Shown one piece after another: positions 34,232-42,583 of a stretch of DNA of 64,000 bases; position 1 is the first letter of the stretch, and each line of letters opens with the position of its first letter. The notes beneath the pieces are model-generated. The model had not been told where the DNA came from and did no database searches. It saw only the letters and a list, made by a program, of their open reading frames with translations. Both the position numbers and the translations under genes were made by a program. This DNA comes from Acidobacteriota bacterium (lineage in GTDB: Bacteria; Acidobacteriota; Blastocatellia; Pyrinomonadales; Pyrinomonadaceae): contig JADJBB010000021.1 in the NCBI GenBank assembly GCA_016703965.1, positions 248,001 through 312,000 on the forward strand. The letters are read 5' to 3'.

Positions 34232-34942
34232 TTACCTCACTTCAAATCTCACAGAACACTTTCCAGGTTCGCCTGCCGGTGAGATCACAAAAAGATAGTC
34301 GCCCGTCTGCGGCAGCTTTTCGCTGCCCCACGTGTCGATGGCAGTTCCTTCCTCGTAGGGCGTTTTATTAGGGTAGAAGAACGATATACCGCAACCTGGA
34401 GCCAAAACGGAAACCTTCTGACCTGAGCGAAGGCCGAGTTTGTAACTCTTTTTTTCACCTTTGTTTGTAAAACTAACGGCCGCGGCCCACGAGTTTGTTC
34501 CCTTAGCGAATGTTATTCGCTTCGCTCTCTTAGCGGCCTCGTCGTACGGATCTTTGCACGATGTGTAGTCGACTGTGTAGTTGCTCCACTTGTTTGTGTT
34601 GTAGTTCTTGCCGTAGAGCATCACGCGGAGCTTTTCTCCGCTGGCGGAACGCACGATCGTCCATCGCTTATTTGCCGGTGTCGTCGGCAGAGCATCGGGC
34701 GTTTGATCGGAAAACCGAACTGTTAACACTGTGCCGCTAACAGTTCCGGTAAAGTCGTACCGTTTGATACGGTCGGTGTCGTAATCAGGAGCGATGCCAA
34801 AGCTACCGGTGACAGACTTCCCGCTGATAGACATTTCGATCGAATGTCCGTCCTTTAGTCCATTGTTTTCAAAACACTTGCTCTGCCCAAAGGCTAAGCT
34901 CGAACTGAGCAGAACGAATGCCGCAACCAAAAACTGTTTCAT
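34232..34942 (-). CDS. Exported hypothetical protein, 236 residues
   Basis: Signal peptide MKQFLVAAFVLLSSSLAFGQ with likely cleavage after FGQ or at AFG. The mature part is beta-rich in its first half (SIEMSISGKSVTGSFGI, YDFTGTVSGTVLTVRF), which resembles lipocalin-like strands. A Cys-containing second half (KKSYKLGLRSGQKVSVLAPG, GDYLFVISPAGEPGKC) resembles small jelly-roll domains found in secreted proteins. Starts one base after the stop of the upstream lipoprotein gene. Confidence 0.65.
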   Translation of the reverse strand: MKQFLVAAFVLLSSSLAFGQSKCFENNGLKDGHSIEMSISGKSVTGSFGIAPDYDTDRIKRYDFTGTVSGTVLTVRFSDQTPDALPTTPANKRWTIVRSASGEKLRVMLYGKNYNTNKWSNYTVDYTSCKDPYDEAAKRAKRITFAKGTNSWAAAVSFTNKGEKKSYKLGLRSGQKVSVLAPGCGISFFYPNKTPYEEGTAIDTWGSEKLPQTGDYLFVISPAGEPGKCSVRFEVR

Positions 34943-34943
34943 G

Positions 34944-35516
34944 CTAAAACTCCTTTCCGACGATCTTTGCCGTAAAGTTTCCTTTGAGTGTGATCTTGTC
35001 GGTTATCTTGAGGTCAGCTTCGCCGGTGACGGTCTCGCCGCTGACCGAATTGAATTTAACCGACCCGTCCTTGTCCTTATTGTCAGCGGAAAAGTCGGCG
35101 GGAGTTTTTCGGATCAGCTTGCCATCCTCAAAATAGGATATGAAGACGCTGCCAAAGCTCGCCTCGGCAAAGTTGTTGCTCTTTGCCGGAAACGTCGTTG
35201 GTGTGGGCACGCTGTCGCGCGTTGTGCCCTTCTTGTCGTAAACCTCGATCGAGATCACAGCCTGGCCGTTCTCCGTCAGCGGCTTGGAAACATCGCTGGT
35301 CTCCGTCAGCTCGAACGTAGCAAGGTGGATCTGATACTGAGCTTTAGCGTTATCGCCGCTACCTTGCTGCAGCTTCATCATCTTGGCGTCCTTGATGGCG
35401 TAGCTGTTGGTTTTGCCGCCGATCGTGACATCCATTTTGGGCGAGGACGAGAGACCACCGCATCCGACCAGTGCCAAGGCTATCGCGACGATTGATAGTG
35501 TTAAAAGTGGTTTCAT
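34944..35516 (-). CDS. Lipoprotein, paralogue of the 32468-33034 product
   Basis: 190 residues; lipobox ALVGC (Cys19) then GGLSSS. Beta-rich: MDVTIGGKTNSYAIKDAKMM, then DLKITDKITLKGNFTAKIVG. The shared ending KGNFTAKI and overall layout with the other lipoprotein (short signal, Gly/Ser spacer, beta body) point to duplication within the operon. Eight bases separate it from the upstream gene. Confidence 0.75.
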   Translation of the reverse strand: MKPLLTLSIVAIALALVGCGGLSSSPKMDVTIGGKTNSYAIKDAKMMKLQQGSGDNAKAQYQIHLATFELTETSDVSKPLTENGQAVISIEVYDKKGTTRDSVPTPTTFPAKSNNFAEASFGSVFISYFEDGKLIRKTPADFSADNKDKDGSVKFNSVSGETVTGEADLKITDKITLKGNFTAKIVGKEF

Positions 35517-35524
35517 TTGATCTC

Positions 35525-36178
35525 CTATAGGACGATAATGACCTCGTCGTCGTTCGGGTTATCTGACTGCCCAATACTCTTCCACGGCATTGTCTTGCCG
35601 TCGCGATAGAGTCTTGCTCGGTAGGGCTTGGCAATGCGACGCGTTGTTGTGTAATTGACCTGTTCTGTGAATGTGGCGTAGACAGTGAAGGAGACAGAAT
35701 TAAGATTGTGCCATTCAAACCTAGGCTTGTCCGCAAGTCTTATGCCTTCGATTTTGACTGCAGAATAGAATTCGCCCATCATGATCGGCTGCGGCCCAAA
35801 TTTTTGCAGCAATGCCGCAACCTCAGTCTCGGTCGGATTTGGGATACCTTCGAAAAGATTCGAGCCGACAAAAGATTTCCAGTAAACGTAGCGGCCACCG
35901 GCGATGTCGTACGATGCCGTTGCCTCAACGAGAATGTTCACGCCGGGCTCTTCGCTTTTAACCTTTGCCGAGTAGGGAACATCCCATACATACTTCGAAT
36001 AGCCCTTGCTCCAAACTCGCGTTCCGGCTCCGTGGACCGTGACGGAGATCGTCTTTGGTCCAGAAACGTCTTTTTTGACCTGCGCAGCCGATGGCTGCGA
36101 CTGGACTGACACCGCGCCAAATCCGACCAATGCCAAAACTGTGATCACAAAAATTGAAAATGACTTGATTCTCATCAC
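35525..36178 (-). CDS. Exported hypothetical protein, 217 residues
   Basis: N-terminal signal peptide (FVITVLALVGFGAVSVQSQ). Beta-strand-rich mature region with many aromatic residues (SKGYSKYVWDVPYSAKVKSE, GGRYVYWKSFVGSNLFEGIP). The C-terminal KPYRARLYRDGKTMPWKSIG is basic and the end (DNPNDDEVIIVL) acidic. I do not recognise the family. Third of the nine-gene run, 29 bases after the preceding gene. Confidence 0.65.
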   Translation of the reverse strand: MMRIKSFSIFVITVLALVGFGAVSVQSQPSAAQVKKDVSGPKTISVTVHGAGTRVWSKGYSKYVWDVPYSAKVKSEEPGVNILVEATASYDIAGGRYVYWKSFVGSNLFEGIPNPTETEVAALLQKFGPQPIMMGEFYSAVKIEGIRLADKPRFEWHNLNSVSFTVYATFTEQVNYTTTRRIAKPYRARLYRDGKTMPWKSIGQSDNPNDDEVIIVL

Positions 36179-36207
36179 TATCTCCTTTTATTACTTGTTC
36201 TTGAAAC

Positions 36208-36828
36208 CTATGGACAAACTACGAAGTAGCCCGCTCCGCCTATATTCTCCGCGACTGATGCTCCGTAGCTGCCGCCTTTGTATGCCTGCTTAACGACCCA
36301 TTCCTGGGCCTGACAATAAGGGCGGCCTGGAATCTTGATCAGAATCTCACCGCGAACATACCGGTTTGTCGGAATACCAAGTGAATTCTTAAAAACATTC
36401 CAGTCGTTATAGTTTGAACCGATCTTGTAGATCGTCAGTCCGGGATATTTGGCTGTATACTTCGCTTTGACCAACGCCTGCTCCGTTGGCCGTTGAAAAG
36501 GACGTTCTTTCCAGACGCGTGTCTTAGCTTCACTTTCGACAGCGGCCTTGAGCTCGTCATAATTTGTACGCACACGGTCCATCCAGTTCGGCGGAAAGCT
36601 TGACGGCGAACAGTTCATGACCTTGGCAAGCTCGGCCTTCCAAATGTCGGGCGTAAAAAGCAGTTTCTGCATATCGTCACTTACTATGTGCCATGTGTTC
36701 GCGAGTGAGCTGGCCAGCGCGTTGTTTGCATAGCCCATGTTCACATCGAGTGCGTTACACGCACCCTGAGCTTTTCCGATTACCGAAAAGCCAAGCACCA
36801 ACAAGATCGTCAATAAATGTCGTTTCAT
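36208..36828 (-). CDS. Exported hypothetical protein, 206 residues
   Basis: Start chosen at ATG 36828 (MKRHLLTILLVLGFSVIGKA), with GGAGAAA just upstream; the adjacent ATG at 36831 is also possible. Signal peptide cleaved near GKAQG. The mature protein has five Cys that could form disulfides (GACNALD, VMNCSPSS, PYCQAQ, YFVVCP at the very end). Contains a helical middle (MDRVRTNYDELKAAVESEAK). Not recognised. Confidence 0.65.
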   Translation of the reverse strand: MKRHLLTILLVLGFSVIGKAQGACNALDVNMGYANNALASSLANTWHIVSDDMQKLLFTPDIWKAELAKVMNCSPSSFPPNWMDRVRTNYDELKAAVESEAKTRVWKERPFQRPTEQALVKAKYTAKYPGLTIYKIGSNYNDWNVFKNSLGIPTNRYVRGEILIKIPGRPYCQAQEWVVKQAYKGGSYGASVAENIGGAGYFVVCP

Positions 36829-36857
36829 CATTTTCTCCTTGCGTAGGTCGTTAATCA

Positions 36858-37304
36858 TTAAAGCGGCAGCGTATCTATGCGCTCGATCCGCAATATGCAT
36901 GGGTTAGAATCTTTTTGGACGCGACCCGTAACTGCCACACGCTCTCTAGCCGAAACAGTTCTTCCCGAATCGGTGTTGATACGCACATCATCGTAGGTAT
37001 AGCTGGCTGGTAAAGCGTCGATGTGGTTTCTTTCGTGTGACCCAGTGGCTGAAACAGTCGCGGTAACGAATGAGCCGCCGCCGTCAAGCTTTTCGACTAG
37101 CAACAGGCGGTACTGGCCTGAACCGTAGTCGTCACCAATCCAATCTGAAACTTGAGGTAGCCGAAAGTAGCCCTCAACCTTGACCGCATTATCACTGGGT
37201 TCGCGACAAACATCACTGAGAGCGACCGTTCGCATCCTGGTACCGCATGAGAATACGACGAGGGTTGCGATCAAAAGGATAGTGATTTCGTAAATGCGTA
37301 ACAT
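36858..37304 (-). CDS. Lipoprotein with an OB-fold-like body
   Basis: 148 residues from the ATG at 37302-37304; lipobox LVVFSC (Cys20). The body reads as an OB-like barrel: NAVKVEGYFRLPQV, YRLLLVEKLDGGGSF, and RERVAVTGRVQKDSNPCILR. This assignment is weak and from pattern alone. It is the first gene of the minus-strand run, with a 126-base gap to the divergent regulator, where the operon promoter must lie. Confidence 0.6.
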   Translation of the reverse strand: MLRIYEITILLIATLVVFSCGTRMRTVALSDVCREPSDNAVKVEGYFRLPQVSDWIGDDYGSGQYRLLLVEKLDGGGSFVTATVSATGSHERNHIDALPASYTYDDVRINTDSGRTVSARERVAVTGRVQKDSNPCILRIERIDTLPL

Positions 37305-37430
37305 CAAAATACTTTGTGGCGTCTGTAATATGTCGTAGAATAACTTGCCTTTGACAGTGAGCAGTTTGGGGGCTCGGTGGGATAAAAATCCTAAGAAACA
37401 TATCAATTTTTTCTCAATTGGCTACATTTG

Positions 37431-39560
37431 ATGGACACCGCGGATAAGAATTGGTTCCAATTTGGTGAATTTCGCCTCGAGATCGAGGAAAAGGTCTTAC
37501 GTCGCGATGGTGAGATCGTACCGCTGCAGGCTCGCGTGTTCGAGGTTCTACGCATGCTTGTCGAGCGTCGAGGCGGTGTCGTGTCGAAAGACGAGCTGAT
37601 GGAAACGATCTGGGCCGATTCCTTCGTCGAAGAAAGCAATATCACCCAAAGTATCTACTCCCTCCGAAAAGTTCTTGACCGAAATGGCGCGAAATCTATG
37701 ATCGAGACCGTACCTAAGCGCGGGTACCGTATGGCGGTTCCGGTCGAAGGCGTTCTCGACAGGCGTTTACCGGTTGAGCCCGCAACCGATGATCGACCTT
37801 CCGGTCGAAGCTATCGGCCATTAGCGATAGCCTTGGGGTTGGTCTTGCTCGCAGTTTTTGCAGCGTCGGGCTTTATCGCATCGCGATATTTCAGCCCGGG
37901 GCGTTCCGCACCAGTCGAATCGGTAAAATTTGAGAAACTTACTTTCTCAGGCGATATCACTTTCCCGATAATCGCGCCGGATGGCAAAGCATTTGCGTTT
38001 GTGCGGGAAAACGCCATCTATCTTCAGGATGTTGCCAATGGGAGCAGCGTAAAACTTTCGATCGCTGATCACCAAAAATTTGGTAATCTCCAGTTCTCCT
38101 ATGATGGCGAGTCCATCTATTTTCGCGACGAGGACAGTTTCGATGCCAGCGGCAATCTTTATCAGGTATCAAGGTTTGGCGGCCAGGCAAAACTCGTTGC
38201 TGAACGCGTTTGGAGCACCGTAGGTTTTTCTCCGGACGGAGAGCGAATGGCGTTTGTACGGTTTTTTCCGACGCAAGGCGAGTGGGCTCTGATCGTGAGG
38301 GCGACGGCTGGCGGCGAGGAGCAAAAGCTTTTCACCCGAAATCTTCCGTTCAGCATCTTCCGAACCGGCTTTCCCTCGTGGTCGCAGGACGGAAAACGAA
38401 TCGCGATCATAGAGCAATCGCCAAATCAACGGAATACATCGAGCCTTGTCCTCGTTGATGCATCGAGCGGAAGTGCCGAAACGGTTCCGACACCCGATCT
38501 TGTTCAGATCGAGCAGGTTGCATGGCTTCCCAGTGATTCCTCAATGCTGATTACCGGGCGCGAGAATAATCGTTTCTTTCAACTGTGGAAGCTGAGTTTG
38601 TCTGACCGGGCACTTCAGCGGATCACCAACGATCTCAATAATTACCGGACTCTATCGGTCTCCCTTGATGGGCAAAAAATGATCGCCCGCCAGTTCTCCG
38701 TTTACTCTCACATCTGGACACTGCAAGGCACAAACCTGGACGAGCAGAAACAGATCACATTCGGCAATCTCAACCGTGACGGCACCTCCGGGATGAATTG
38801 GGCACCGGACGGCCGCATTATCTACGCTACGCGGATCACCGGCAATATCGATCTCTGGTCGCTCCGGCCCGAGGATGGTGTGCGAAAGGCGTTGACCGAG
38901 AATGTGGGCCCCAGCAATGAAAATCCATTCGTGACGGCTGATGGAAAGTACGTATTCTTCGAGTCGTCACGCACCGGTAAGCGCCGAATTTGGCGGATCG
39001 ACAGCGATGGCTCGAACCCGGCGCAGGTATCGCCGGATGACGACAACGCAGACTTCCTACCAGTCGTCTCGCACGATGGCATCGTCGTCTACTACATTCA
39101 GCGAAATCCCAAAGGAAATGTTCTGTGGCGACAGTCACTCGCCGACGGCAGGCGGGAGATGTTGACCGAGCAGGGAAAACTCGCACCGGGTAGTTTTCTT
39201 TCGCTGTCGCCGGATGGGCGTTATCTGGCCTTCAAGAGTCAGAAGGAAGAGAATGATACTGATACCGCGGACATCGCCCTTCTCGATCTAGCAAGGTCCG
39301 CAGAGCCACGAATTATAAACATCAAAACTCAAAATCCAACCATCGAATTCTCGGATGGTGGCCTCAGTTTTGACTATGTTGATAATCAACCTGACGCTGC
39401 GCGGCTGTGGCGTCAGTCGTTCGCCACAGGCGAACGCCGCCTACTCCTAGAATTGCCAAAGGAGCGGATCTTTTCATTCGCATGGAACCGTGACGGCAAA
39501 ACGCTCGCCCTCGGCCGAGGCCGCCAGCAAAATGACGGCATGCTGTTGACCGGCTTCTAG
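37431..39560 (+). CDS. Membrane-anchored winged-helix regulator with TolB-like propeller (CadC type)
   Basis: 709 residues. Residues 1-105 form an OmpR/CadC-type winged helix (FGEFRLEIEEKVLRRDGEIV, then SKDELMETIWADSFVEESNI and RKVLDRNGAKSMIETVPKRG). A membrane helix follows at about 125-150 (LAIALGLVLLAVFAASGFIA). The rest is a periplasmic propeller of WD40/TolB-like repeats (PDGKAFAFV, SYDGESIYF, SPDGERMAF, APDGRIIYA, SPDGRYLAF). One-component regulators of this build are frequent in Acidobacteria: the propeller would sense an envelope signal and the winged helix bind DNA. Divergent from the nine-gene exported-protein run, its likely target. An adjacent TTG at 37428 is an alternative start. 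Confidence 0.85.
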   Translation: MDTADKNWFQFGEFRLEIEEKVLRRDGEIVPLQARVFEVLRMLVERRGGVVSKDELMETIWADSFVEESNITQSIYSLRKVLDRNGAKSMIETVPKRGYRMAVPVEGVLDRRLPVEPATDDRPSGRSYRPLAIALGLVLLAVFAASGFIASRYFSPGRSAPVESVKFEKLTFSGDITFPIIAPDGKAFAFVRENAIYLQDVANGSSVKLSIADHQKFGNLQFSYDGESIYFRDEDSFDASGNLYQVSRFGGQAKLVAERVWSTVGFSPDGERMAFVRFFPTQGEWALIVRATAGGEEQKLFTRNLPFSIFRTGFPSWSQDGKRIAIIEQSPNQRNTSSLVLVDASSGSAETVPTPDLVQIEQVAWLPSDSSMLITGRENNRFFQLWKLSLSDRALQRITNDLNNYRTLSVSLDGQKMIARQFSVYSHIWTLQGTNLDEQKQITFGNLNRDGTSGMNWAPDGRIIYATRITGNIDLWSLRPEDGVRKALTENVGPSNENPFVTADGKYVFFESSRTGKRRIWRIDSDGSNPAQVSPDDDNADFLPVVSHDGIVVYYIQRNPKGNVLWRQSLADGRREMLTEQGKLAPGSFLSLSPDGRYLAFKSQKEENDTDTADIALLDLARSAEPRIINIKTQNPTIEFSDGGLSFDYVDNQPDAARLWRQSFATGERRLLLELPKERIFSFAWNRDGKTLALGRGRQQNDGMLLTGF

Positions 39561-39574
39561 ACCATCTTTAAAGA

Positions 39575-40993
39575 TCATTCTTCGTCGTCAAGGTTCATCT
39601 CGGAGATCTTGAGATCTGCATCAAACGCAAGACGCCAAAGGAATAGCCGCCGTCCGGCGGCCGCACGATAAAGATAATAATCTTTCCCATCGGTTCTCTC
39701 TATACCGACAAGTTCCACGCTCCTCGTCGCGCCGAAAGACGCGATTCGGTTGTTGGCTTCTTTAGCCCGTTGGGTCGAAAGGTTTTGAATAAGCTGTTTG
39801 GTCATCAAGGGGCCGTCAGGCTTGTTCGAAAGCCTTGCGACCAAAGCATCCAAAACTTTCCTCGCCCGCACCGTGTCAGGGTTAGCAACTAGTTTCATGG
39901 CCCGGATCGATATTGACGGCATATAGAGTTTTGCAACGCCCGCGGCAATCGCACCGCCGACTCCGTTTTCGCCGATGTTTGTGAGGGCGATCACGATCGT
40001 GTCGGCATCGGGATACCGAAAATGCGCCGATCCGAATCCGGCGGTTTGACCGGTATGGCCAATAAGACGATGCGAGCGTATCTCAGAGATACGCCAGCCA
40101 AAACCGTACGGCGATTCCTTGCCGCTGTTAAAAACGAACTTCTTCCACCATTCGGTGCGGCTCGACTGCTTTAGGAAAGATTCACTGCCAACAGCCTTGC
40201 TCCATTTGACCATGTCGCCGATCGTAGAGACGATCGAGCCGGCTCCGGTGAGATCTGTGAGGCTTGCGTCGCGGCCGGCGAGGTGGTCCCGTTCCCATTC
40301 GTAGCCGTTCGCACGGTATTTCACAATGAACTGCGGGTCTCGGTCGGTAGTTTTCGTCATTCCCAGCGGCCCGAAGATGCGTTTTCGCATGAACTCGATG
40401 TACTTCATCCCTGACCTTGCCTCGACGATAAAGGCGAGCAGATTGAAACCACTGTTGCTGTATATGTTGCGTTCGCCGGGCGTGAATTCAAGCGGGTGTG
40501 TGGCAAGCTTGGCGATGAACTGATCGGCGGTCAGCCTTCGCGAAAGCTCAAATCCGTCGAGGCTTGTGTAGCTTTTTATACCGGATGAATGCGTGAGCAA
40601 ATTTCTTACCGTCACGTCTTTCCATGCATACGGCGTGTTTGGCAGACATGCCGAGATTCGCTCATCGAGCTTAACCTTTCCATCCTCGACCAAGAGCAAA
40701 ATCGCAGCCGCGGTCATCTGTTTTGAGACAGAACCGATCTCAAAAACGGTATCGACGGTGACCGGAGCGTCAAACTCTACGCTTGCCATGCCGTAGCCTT
40801 TCATTTTAATTACCCTACCTTTTATAATGACGGCAAACGCGGCACCGGGAACGTGCCGTTCCGTCATTTGAGCTCGAACATAGTCATCGACCTTGTCGGC
40901 TAGTGCCGCGACAGGACACAGGATAAAAATCAGCAAGCAGCCAAATAGAAATCTATGTGTAGTTCGTTTGGGTGTTTTTACTCGTATTTTCAT
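39575..40993 (-). CDS. Exported serine hydrolase of the beta-lactamase/class C family
   Basis: 472 residues from the ATG at 40991-40993; the frame stays open much further upstream, but only as a shadow of the plus-strand monooxygenase gene. Signal peptide (FLFGCLLIFILCPVAALA). Penicillin-binding-like motifs: Ser88-Val-Ser-Lys91 in IGSVSKQM, the YSN tripeptide in RNIYSNSGFN and the KTG-equivalent HTG in LIGHTGQTAGFG. A C-terminal domain of about 120 residues follows. Family members include esterases, peptidases and beta-lactamases; which applies is not clear. Convergent with the regulator gene, divergent from the monooxygenase gene. Confidence 0.85.
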   Translation of the reverse strand: MKIRVKTPKRTTHRFLFGCLLIFILCPVAALADKVDDYVRAQMTERHVPGAAFAVIIKGRVIKMKGYGMASVEFDAPVTVDTVFEIGSVSKQMTAAAILLLVEDGKVKLDERISACLPNTPYAWKDVTVRNLLTHSSGIKSYTSLDGFELSRRLTADQFIAKLATHPLEFTPGERNIYSNSGFNLLAFIVEARSGMKYIEFMRKRIFGPLGMTKTTDRDPQFIVKYRANGYEWERDHLAGRDASLTDLTGAGSIVSTIGDMVKWSKAVGSESFLKQSSRTEWWKKFVFNSGKESPYGFGWRISEIRSHRLIGHTGQTAGFGSAHFRYPDADTIVIALTNIGENGVGGAIAAGVAKLYMPSISIRAMKLVANPDTVRARKVLDALVARLSNKPDGPLMTKQLIQNLSTQRAKEANNRIASFGATRSVELVGIERTDGKDYYLYRAAAGRRLFLWRLAFDADLKISEMNLDDEE

Positions 40994-41044
40994 AGCATCA
41001 AAAAAATCCCTTGAAATTCGCCAAAAAGCTATTAAAATGCCCTC

Positions 41045-42583
41045 ATGGATACCGACATTCTCATCATCGGAGCCGGGCCGACGGGCTTGGCGCTTGCTTG
41101 CCAGTTGATCCGGTATGGCGTCGATTTCGTCATAATTGATACCAAAGATACGACTACGCCGTTTTCGCGGGCCATCGGTGTTCAGGCACGGACGCTTGAG
41201 ATCTATGAGCAGATCGGCCTTGCCGATAAACTGATCGCACTTGGCAAGCCGGCGGAAAAGGTTCGAATGATCGCCGGCGGCGAGGTTCGCGGCGAAGCGG
41301 TGCTCAAAGATATCGGAGCCGGGATGAGCGCCTACCCATTTATGCTTGTCGTCGAGCAGGGCCAACATGAAAAGCTTCTTTACGATCATATCGTTGCCGA
41401 GGGCCGCAAGGTGCACTGGAACCAGCATCTCACGTCGTTTACGCAGGATGATTCCCGAGTAGCTGCCATAATTGCCAATGCGGATGGCACCGAGCAAATT
41501 ATCAAAGCCAAATACCTCGTGGGCTGCGACGGAGCGAAAAGCCTGGTCCGTCACCAGCTTGGCCTGACGTTTGAAGGCGAAACGGTCGACCGCTTGTTCT
41601 ACGTCGCGGATGTCCAGATAGACTGGGAATATCCGCATGATGCCCTCCAGGTCTGCCTTGCAACGCATACGCTCACCGCCTTTTTCCCGATGGTCGGCGA
41701 CAACCGCTACCGCATCGTCGGCACTTTTCCGGAAGGGCACGATATAGACGCAGGCGAAATTCTATTCGAAGAGATCGAACGCCAGATCGAGGCGGACACG
41801 GAGCTGAGATTGGATATCAGCCATGTGAATTGGTTTTCCGTTTACAAGGTACATTCCCGAGCAGTAAATGCTTTCTCGAAAGGCCGATGCTTTGTCGCGG
41901 GCGATGCCGCACACATTCACACTCCGGCCGGCGGTCAGGGAATGAACACTGGGATACAAGACGGTTACAACCTTGCCTGGAAACTTGCCCTGGCCTGTAA
42001 ATCTAGAGCTGGCGAGAAGCTGCTTGATACCTACAACGAAGAACGTCTGCCAAATGCTCAGCGTTTGTTGCGGACGACTGACAGAATGTTCGAACTCGGT
42101 TCGAGCGACGAGTGGTTCACGTCGTTTGTGCGGACGCACATTTTTCCGCATGTTCTGGGGCTCGCCCTTAGTTTCGACGCGGTCAAGAAGATGATCTTTC
42201 CGCTGGTTTCGCAGATCGGGATCAGCTATCGCCAAAGCTCGCTGAGCTCAGATCATGCAGACTTCCAGGTAAAGGCGGGCGATCGAATGCCGTGGTTCGA
42301 GATAGATGGATGCAGCATCTATGACCGTTTGCGGGATCCAAAGTTCCATCTTCTACTCTTTCTTGATGGCGAAACGGAAGTCCCGCCGCTGCCGAAGGAA
42401 ATGATGGAATCATGGAGCGGTCTCGCCGATACGTCGATCATTCCGCTCGATGACAAGGTCAAAGAGGCGTTCGGAACCGACGAACCGTTTTTCGTCCTGC
42501 TCAGGCCGGACAATTACATCGGGCTTATCTCTGCCGAGTTTTCACCGGATCTAATTGTCAAATATCTAAATAACCTTAGCTAG
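41045..42583 (+). CDS. FAD-dependent aromatic-type monooxygenase
   Basis: 512 residues. Rossmann start MDTDILIIGAGPTGLALACQ (GxGxxG 9-14), the DG motif in YLVGCDGAKSLVRHQLG, and the GD motif in CFVAGDAAHIHTPAGGQG. This is the PHBH/phenol-hydroxylase fold used by TfdB, RebC and polyketide hydroxylases. The C-terminal ~110 residues fit the thioredoxin-like domain of phenol hydroxylases. Substrate unknown; no biosynthetic cluster around it. Its 3' end overlaps the 3' end of the convergent metalloprotease gene by four bases. Confidence 0.88.
   Translation: MDTDILIIGAGPTGLALACQLIRYGVDFVIIDTKDTTTPFSRAIGVQARTLEIYEQIGLADKLIALGKPAEKVRMIAGGEVRGEAVLKDIGAGMSAYPFMLVVEQGQHEKLLYDHIVAEGRKVHWNQHLTSFTQDDSRVAAIIANADGTEQIIKAKYLVGCDGAKSLVRHQLGLTFEGETVDRLFYVADVQIDWEYPHDALQVCLATHTLTAFFPMVGDNRYRIVGTFPEGHDIDAGEILFEEIERQIEADTELRLDISHVNWFSVYKVHSRAVNAFSKGRCFVAGDAAHIHTPAGGQGMNTGIQDGYNLAWKLALACKSRAGEKLLDTYNEERLPNAQRLLRTTDRMFELGSSDEWFTSFVRTHIFPHVLGLALSFDAVKKMIFPLVSQIGISYRQSSLSSDHADFQVKAGDRMPWFEIDGCSIYDRLRDPKFHLLLFLDGETEVPPLPKEMMESWSGLADTSIIPLDDKVKEAFGTDEPFFVLLRPDNYIGLISAEFSPDLIVKYLNNLS

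Noticed and set aside
40994..41740. In-frame N-terminal extension of the beta-lactamase-like gene by about 250 codons
   Set aside because: It lies entirely opposite the FAD monooxygenase gene, and a proper signal peptide starts at 40993.
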